Assembly (NCBI RefSeq): GCF_047238105.1
Contig: NZ_JBDFMD010000001.1
Span: forward strand, 992,001 to 1,056,000
DNA length: 64,000 nucleotides
Reading direction: 5' to 3'
Source: Paenibacillus_D sp047238105
GTDB lineage: Bacteria > Bacillota > Bacilli > Paenibacillales > Paenibacillaceae
Under the pieces are notes generated by a model that worked only from the letters and a program-made list of their open reading frames with translations, was not told where the DNA came from and made no database searches. The position numbers and the translations under genes are program-made. Positions 60,355-64,000 of the stretch are shown here, one piece after another; within the stretch, counting starts at the first letter, position 1; each line of letters starts with the position of its first letter.

Positions 60355-61857
60355 CTATTTGGTGACCGCGCGGTCCTTGCCTTTGTCGGAGTCGCCGACC
60401 ACCTTGTTGGTCGCTTCTCTGTTCGCTTGCATCTCCTCCACCGTCTTCACCTTCAGACGCGCTGCCCCCTGATAGTCGCTGGTAGGGATCAGATTGCCCG
60501 AAGCCAGACGCTCCTTGGCGGCTGCAATGGCTTCCGTATACTGCGGCAGCCATTGCTCCTGAGCGACCAGCATCTCATCGACCATCTGCCAGATCTCCTT
60601 GGGATTGCAGACGGCGCCGACCAGCGGATCCATCATGAAGGCCTGACGCAGCAGCTTGTCGTCTCCCTTCACAGCTGCTTCTACGGCAAGACGCTGCACC
60701 GAGATGCTCACATTGCAGACTGCAGCCGGGCCGAGCGGCAGGTCGCCGACCACCGGCATCGAGATGCCGTTGCCGTCGACATAACCAGGCGCTTCGATGA
60801 TCGCGTCGTCCGGCAGGTTGCTGATGACGCCGCGGTTCTCCACATTGAAGTGTCCCCGGTATACCGTGCCTGTCTCCAGCGCCTCGATGATGTACGACCC
60901 GTGTTCGTTGCCGCGTTTCTCCGATTTGAATTCGAATGCCGGATCCTTCAGCCAGTTCGGGAAATCCGTCTCGAACCAGTTCCGGCCTTCTGTACAGACA
61001 CGCAGATACCCGCCGGTCTCGCCATTGATCCAGCTGCCCAGATCGATCCAGTCGTTAATCTCCTCTGGACGCTTGCGGTACCAAGGCACATATTCACTCA
61101 GATGGCCATTGGACTCGGTGCTGTAGTAGCCGAAGCGGCGCAGCATATCGATACGCACCTTCTCCGTGCGGCTGAAATCTTCGTGGCGCTCGAAGGCTTC
61201 CAGCAGCCCTTCCGTGAGATCCTTGCCGTTGTGGCGGATCTGGATATACCAGGTCTGATGATTGATGCCAGCGCAGATGATATCCACGTCCTTCTTCTCC
61301 AGACCATAGACATCGGCGATCTGCTTATGACCGTGCTGGACGCCATGACAAAGTCCAACCGTACGGACGCCGCCATACTTGTTGCAGGCCCAGGTCATCA
61401 TCGCCATCGGGTTGGCATAGTTGAGCAGCAGCACGTCGGAATGCGCGACCTCGCGGATATCCCGGCAGATATTCAGCATCTCGGCAATACCGCGCTGTCC
61501 GTACATGATCCCGCCTGCGCACAGCGTATCCCCCACACATTGGTCGACCCCATACTTCAGCGGGATATCGACATCCGTCGCAAATGCCTCCAGCCCGCCT
61601 ACCCGGATCGTGCACAGTACATATTTGGCATCCTTCAGCGCTTCCCGGCGGTCGGTCGTCGACTGGATCTGGATCGACAGGCCGTTCTCCCGGATATCCC
61701 GCTGGCACAGCTCGGTGACCATCTCGAGATTATGGGCATTGATGTCCGTAAATGCAACTTCAATCTCACGAAATGCAGGCACCGACAACAGATCGCGCAG
61801 GATTCCCCGTGTAAAGCCGATACTCCCTGCGCCGATAAAAGCAACCTTGAATGACAT
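60355..61857 (-). CDS. melA: alpha-galactosidase, GH4 (NAD-dependent)
   Basis: The product has 500 residues from ATG 61857 (GGAGGG 8 nt upstream). GH4 enzymes bind NAD and manganese: the Rossmann loop is VAFIGAGSIGFTRGIL, the metal ligands are Cys170 in GLCHGVQHG and His200 in GINHQTW, and NYANPMAMMTWA is typical of the MelA branch. It oxidises and eliminates across the glycosidic bond to release galactose from raffinose-type sugars. It lies behind an AraC gene on the same strand; its own -10 and a direct-repeat activator site precede it. Confidence 0.94.
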   Translation of the reverse strand: MSFKVAFIGAGSIGFTRGILRDLLSVPAFREIEVAFTDINAHNLEMVTELCQRDIRENGLSIQIQSTTDRREALKDAKYVLCTIRVGGLEAFATDVDIPLKYGVDQCVGDTLCAGGIMYGQRGIAEMLNICRDIREVAHSDVLLLNYANPMAMMTWACNKYGGVRTVGLCHGVQHGHKQIADVYGLEKKDVDIICAGINHQTWYIQIRHNGKDLTEGLLEAFERHEDFSRTEKVRIDMLRRFGYYSTESNGHLSEYVPWYRKRPEEINDWIDLGSWINGETGGYLRVCTEGRNWFETDFPNWLKDPAFEFKSEKRGNEHGSYIIEALETGTVYRGHFNVENRGVISNLPDDAIIEAPGYVDGNGISMPVVGDLPLGPAAVCNVSISVQRLAVEAAVKGDDKLLRQAFMMDPLVGAVCNPKEIWQMVDEMLVAQEQWLPQYTEAIAAAKERLASGNLIPTSDYQGAARLKVKTVEEMQANREATNKVVGDSDKGKDRAVTK

Positions 61858-61908
61858 AATATTTCCCTCCAGATTCTTGACTATGGAATAGCTGCTGTTT
61901 ATGTTCAT

Positions 61909-61985
61909 AGTATAGCAAGCTTGAAGGGGAAGCGTTATCAATATCGTCACTTGTTGTTTCTAGAGCTGTCAACTATCGTCACCTG
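61909..61985 (-). promoter_or_regulatory. melA promoter with direct-repeat activator sites and cre-like site
   Basis: The minus strand has TATACT (61914-61909) as -10. A cre-like sequence (61927-61940, 12/14) covers the -35 position. The plus-strand sequence TATCGTCACYTG is repeated at 61942-61953 and 61974-61985, 32 bp apart (three helix turns), as expected of AraC/MelR-type binding. The distal repeat lies in the end of the AraC gene. Confidence 0.65.
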
Positions 61986-62871
61986 ATTGGGGATAATGGC
62001 GGCTCTCCGATGCGGTCGAACGGCGGTAATCCATCGGCGTCATCCCGGTATGCTTCTTGAACAATGCATGGAAATATTGTCGGCTGTTGAGACCGATATA
62101 GTCAGAGATCTCGATGATCGGGATGTCGGTGCGGGAGAGCAGCATTTTCGCCTTATCCATCCGCAACGACGTTAGATAGCTATTCATCGTTCTTCCCGTC
62201 TGCTGCTTGAAGATGCGCTGGACATATCCGGGATGCAGATTGACCGCCATTGCTACGTCCTTGACCTGGATATCCTGATCATAGTGATGATGCAAGTATT
62301 CGATGCTGTGCCTGACATACTGCTCCAACGGCTGGACTTCGCTGCGTGCCGCTTCCTCCAGCAAGCGTGAGAGGCGGATAAGCAACTGCGCGAACAAAAG
62401 GTGGATTAATGGTACTTGAGAGGACGGCTGATAATCCAGCTCCACTACCAGCCCTTTTAATATGGCATATACTTCATCCTGATCGGAGAGCACCCAGTAA
62501 CTCCGTTCCCGCCGCCAGAGCTCCGACAACTCATCACCGGTCATCGACCACAGCGACGGCATCTCGCCCGATGCCTGACTAAATCCGAATTCCAGATTCA
62601 GCATTCGGCAGCTCTGCTCCACGATCAACCGGTGTTGCACATTGGCATCGATCAGGATGAAGTCTCCTTTCTTTAACAGCAGGACATCGACAGAGTGGTC
62701 CGGACATTGTACTTCGATCTGGCAGGCACCATGGATCATATACATAATTTCAGTTGAGTCATGACGATGAAAAGCCATCTCGTAGGCTTGCCAGTGCTTA
62801 AAATAATACGCGTAAATGTGCGGATACCATTCGGATTGCAGTAAGCCTCGGTCATATAAACTACCTTTCAT
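61969..62871 (-). CDS. AraC-family regulator (MelR-like)
   Basis: The product has 300 residues from ATG 62871 (GGAGG 8 nt upstream); a longer frame adds 15 residues. The N-terminal cupin includes MAFHRHDSTEIMYMIHGACQ and GDFILIDANVQHRL. The DNA-binding domain has VKDVAMAVNLHPGYVQRIFK and ISDYIGLNSRQYFHALFKKH. It lies 111 bp upstream of melA on the same strand and probably activates it. Its last codons contain one of the two melA activator repeats. Confidence 0.94.
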   Translation of the reverse strand: MKGSLYDRGLLQSEWYPHIYAYYFKHWQAYEMAFHRHDSTEIMYMIHGACQIEVQCPDHSVDVLLLKKGDFILIDANVQHRLIVEQSCRMLNLEFGFSQASGEMPSLWSMTGDELSELWRRERSYWVLSDQDEVYAILKGLVVELDYQPSSQVPLIHLLFAQLLIRLSRLLEEAARSEVQPLEQYVRHSIEYLHHHYDQDIQVKDVAMAVNLHPGYVQRIFKQQTGRTMNSYLTSLRMDKAKMLLSRTDIPIIEISDYIGLNSRQYFHALFKKHTGMTPMDYRRSTASESRHYPQSGDDS

Positions 62872-62913
62872 CCGTACTGCCTCCATTGACAAATAGAATC
62901 TAAAATAACCTTG

Positions 62914-62948
62914 CAAAAAAAGATCAGGGCACTAACTCCCTGACCTTA
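62914..62948 (-). terminator. terminator of the polysaccharide deacetylase gene
   Basis: On the minus strand AAGGTCAGGG pairs with CCCTGATCTT (one mismatch), followed by T7. Confidence 0.92.
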
Positions 62949-62978
62949 AGCATGCCTGAAACGAGCCTGCTTGGCAAC

Positions 62979-63722
62979 TTACTCTTTTGTCTGAATAGGC
63001 AAACTTTTACTACTGGCCAATAACTCGGAAACGGTCACCAGCGCATACCCCTGCGACTTCAGCTCCGGTAAAATCTGTTTCAACGCTTCTATCGTCTCCA
63101 TAGATCCTGGGACATAATCGTGGAAGAGGACGATATCCCCATTGCGGGCATTGTTTAGAACTTTGTCGACGATTGCTTGGATTCCCGGTTTTCGCCAGTC
63201 CTTCGTGTCCTGATGCCAAGACCAAAGGACCGTCGTGTACCCGAGTCTGCGCGCCTTATGGATCATGGCTTCATTGTAATAGCCGCCAGGCGGCCGGAAG
63301 AGGGAAGGCTTCGGAACATCGAGCGCATGCAATGCTTTCTCTGCCAGGACGATCTCTTCGTGCATCTTGGCCGGATCAGAGTTCCGACTGAAATAAGCAT
63401 GATTGTAGGTGTGGTTGGCAACTTCATGGCCTTCGTTGATCTCCCGGCGGACCAGATCCGCATAACGCTGGACACGATTGCCCACCACAAAAAACGTTGC
63501 CCTTGCATCATATTGATCAAGAAGATCCAGGATAGCGCTCGTGCTTGGAGGGTAGGGCCCGTCGTCAAAAGTCAGGGCGATCTTTTTGTCCTGGGTCGGC
63601 ACTTCCCAGACAATCTCCCCTTTTCTCTCGTAATAGTAACGATCCTTCTTGATTACAGGTCCTTCGAACCCGCACAGCAAGCCCGGTAGAATAAGCAGCA
63701 GCAATAACCTGGTCCCGTTCAT
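62979..63722 (-). CDS. NodB-type polysaccharide deacetylase
   Basis: The product has 247 residues from ATG 63722 (GGGAGGG 9 nt upstream). A hydrophobic N-terminus (RLLLLLILPGLLCGF) exports or anchors it; a Cys in it could be a lipidation site. The catalytic domain has the metal motifs TFDDGPYPPS and NHTYNHAYF, then FRPPGGYYNE and IVLFHDYVPGS. It removes N-acetyl groups from peptidoglycan or chitin-like polymers, depending on subfamily. It is probably a cell-wall enzyme and stands alone. Confidence 0.95.
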   Translation of the reverse strand: MNGTRLLLLLILPGLLCGFEGPVIKKDRYYYERKGEIVWEVPTQDKKIALTFDDGPYPPSTSAILDLLDQYDARATFFVVGNRVQRYADLVRREINEGHEVANHTYNHAYFSRNSDPAKMHEEIVLAEKALHALDVPKPSLFRPPGGYYNEAMIHKARRLGYTTVLWSWHQDTKDWRKPGIQAIVDKVLNNARNGDIVLFHDYVPGSMETIEALKQILPELKSQGYALVTVSELLASSKSLPIQTKE

Positions 63723-63750
63723 GAGACGAGTCCCTCCCTGCACAAAATAA

Positions 63751-63771
63751 AAATCGGGGGTCGCCCCCCGA
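63751..63771 (-). terminator. terminator of the gene at the right edge
   Basis: CGGGGG(G) pairs with CCCCCG around a short loop, followed on the minus strand by ATTTTTATTTT. It starts 10 bp past the stop codon at 63781. Confidence 0.85.
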
Positions 63772-63780
63772 ATATAATGG

Positions 63781-64000
63781 TTAACGGAACGGTGCAGCTA
63801 CGGCATTGGCAATATCGCGAACGATCATGCCCACATCATGTGTAAATTCCTCAATGGGACCACCATTCATAGCATTGCCCTGAAGCGTCTGTATTTTACC
63901 ATGCAGATTTCTGTCCGTTGTTACATGAACTTTATAGTTTTCGTGTTGCTTTTGGATCATTTTTTTGACTTGTTGTTCAGTATGACTTGTGCGTTTCTGG
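63781..64000 (-). CDS. unidentified protein, C-terminal part only
   Basis: The frame is open from the right edge to a TAA at 63781, giving the last 72 residues of a protein whose start is outside the window. The sequence is hydrophilic and ends DVGMIVRDIANAVAAPFR. No membrane segment or catalytic motif is visible and no family is recognised. A clear terminator follows, which supports a real gene. Confidence 0.6.
   Translation of the reverse strand, partial: QKRTSHTEQQVKKMIQKQHENYKVHVTTDRNLHGKIQTLQGNAMNGGPIEEFTHDVGMIVRDIANAVAAPFR

Noticed and set aside
60427..61854. Plus-strand open frame of 475 codons
   Set aside because: Antisense shadow of melA, which has clear GH4 motifs.

Overview
The window reads as chromosome of a spore-forming, surface-layered Firmicute, most probably a Paenibacillus. 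The pointers are a small acid-soluble spore protein gene with a SigG-type promoter, ytaF, the polA-mutM-ytaF-coaE...nrdR block of sporulating bacilli, two proteins with S-layer homology (SLH) domains, a tandem pair of pstB genes, and many lipoprotein-based sugar ABC transporters with YesM/YesN-type two-component systems. No plasmid, phage or CRISPR region is evident. By eye the left 28 kb is less GC-rich than the right 33 kb.

Left part (1-24 kb): two carbohydrate-sensing and uptake clusters, nearly all on the minus strand. Cluster 1 (1-8.4 kb) holds a YesM-type kinase, its YesN-type regulator (broken by a frameshift), a sugar-binding lipoprotein, two permeases and a secreted beta-helix protein that runs off the left edge. 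Between the clusters lie a MerR-regulated short-chain dehydrogenase, an HxlR regulator divergent from a zinc-free MDR reductase, and a remnant of an imine-reductase-like gene. Cluster 2 (12-24 kb) holds an SLH-anchored cohesin-like protein, a secreted esterase with its own cohesin-like and dockerin domains, an intact YesN regulator, a YesM kinase split by an IS256-family insertion with an 8-bp target duplication, and a second binding protein with two permeases. The esterase and the second binding protein share an almost identical 85-bp promoter module (activator repeats, -10, cre). Neither cluster encodes a transport ATPase, as is usual for these importers.

Middle (24-46 kb): an AT-rich stretch beside tRNA-Ala(GGC) that carries a copy of the tRNA 3' end, a BlaI/BlaR1-type pair with palindromic operators, a Fur-boxed NEAT-SLH surface protein, and then the housekeeping block nrdR, spore protein, lytic transglycosylase, coaE, ytaF, mutM, polA. 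Next come a GGDEF/EAL pair and the operon pstS-pstC-pstA-pstB-pstB-phoU. A divergent LysR gene and a cytoplasmic chemoreceptor-like protein follow. The chemoreceptor and the GGDEF protein share a similar CBS-like sensory region.

Right part (46-64 kb): plant-glycan side-chain use. It has a GH51 alpha-L-arabinofuranosidase, a fucI-kinase-aldolase operon divergent from an AraC regulator, a fucose mutarotase behind a GH127 beta-L-arabinofuranosidase (divergent from another AraC), and a GH4 alpha-galactosidase behind a third AraC. Interspersed are a quinone-reductase/FMN-reductase pair with a LysR regulator, an ANT(6)-like nucleotidyltransferase and a polysaccharide deacetylase. No sugar transporter lies in this part. 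Taken together, the window describes a surface-attached plant-polysaccharide degrader under CcpA-type and AraC-type control.
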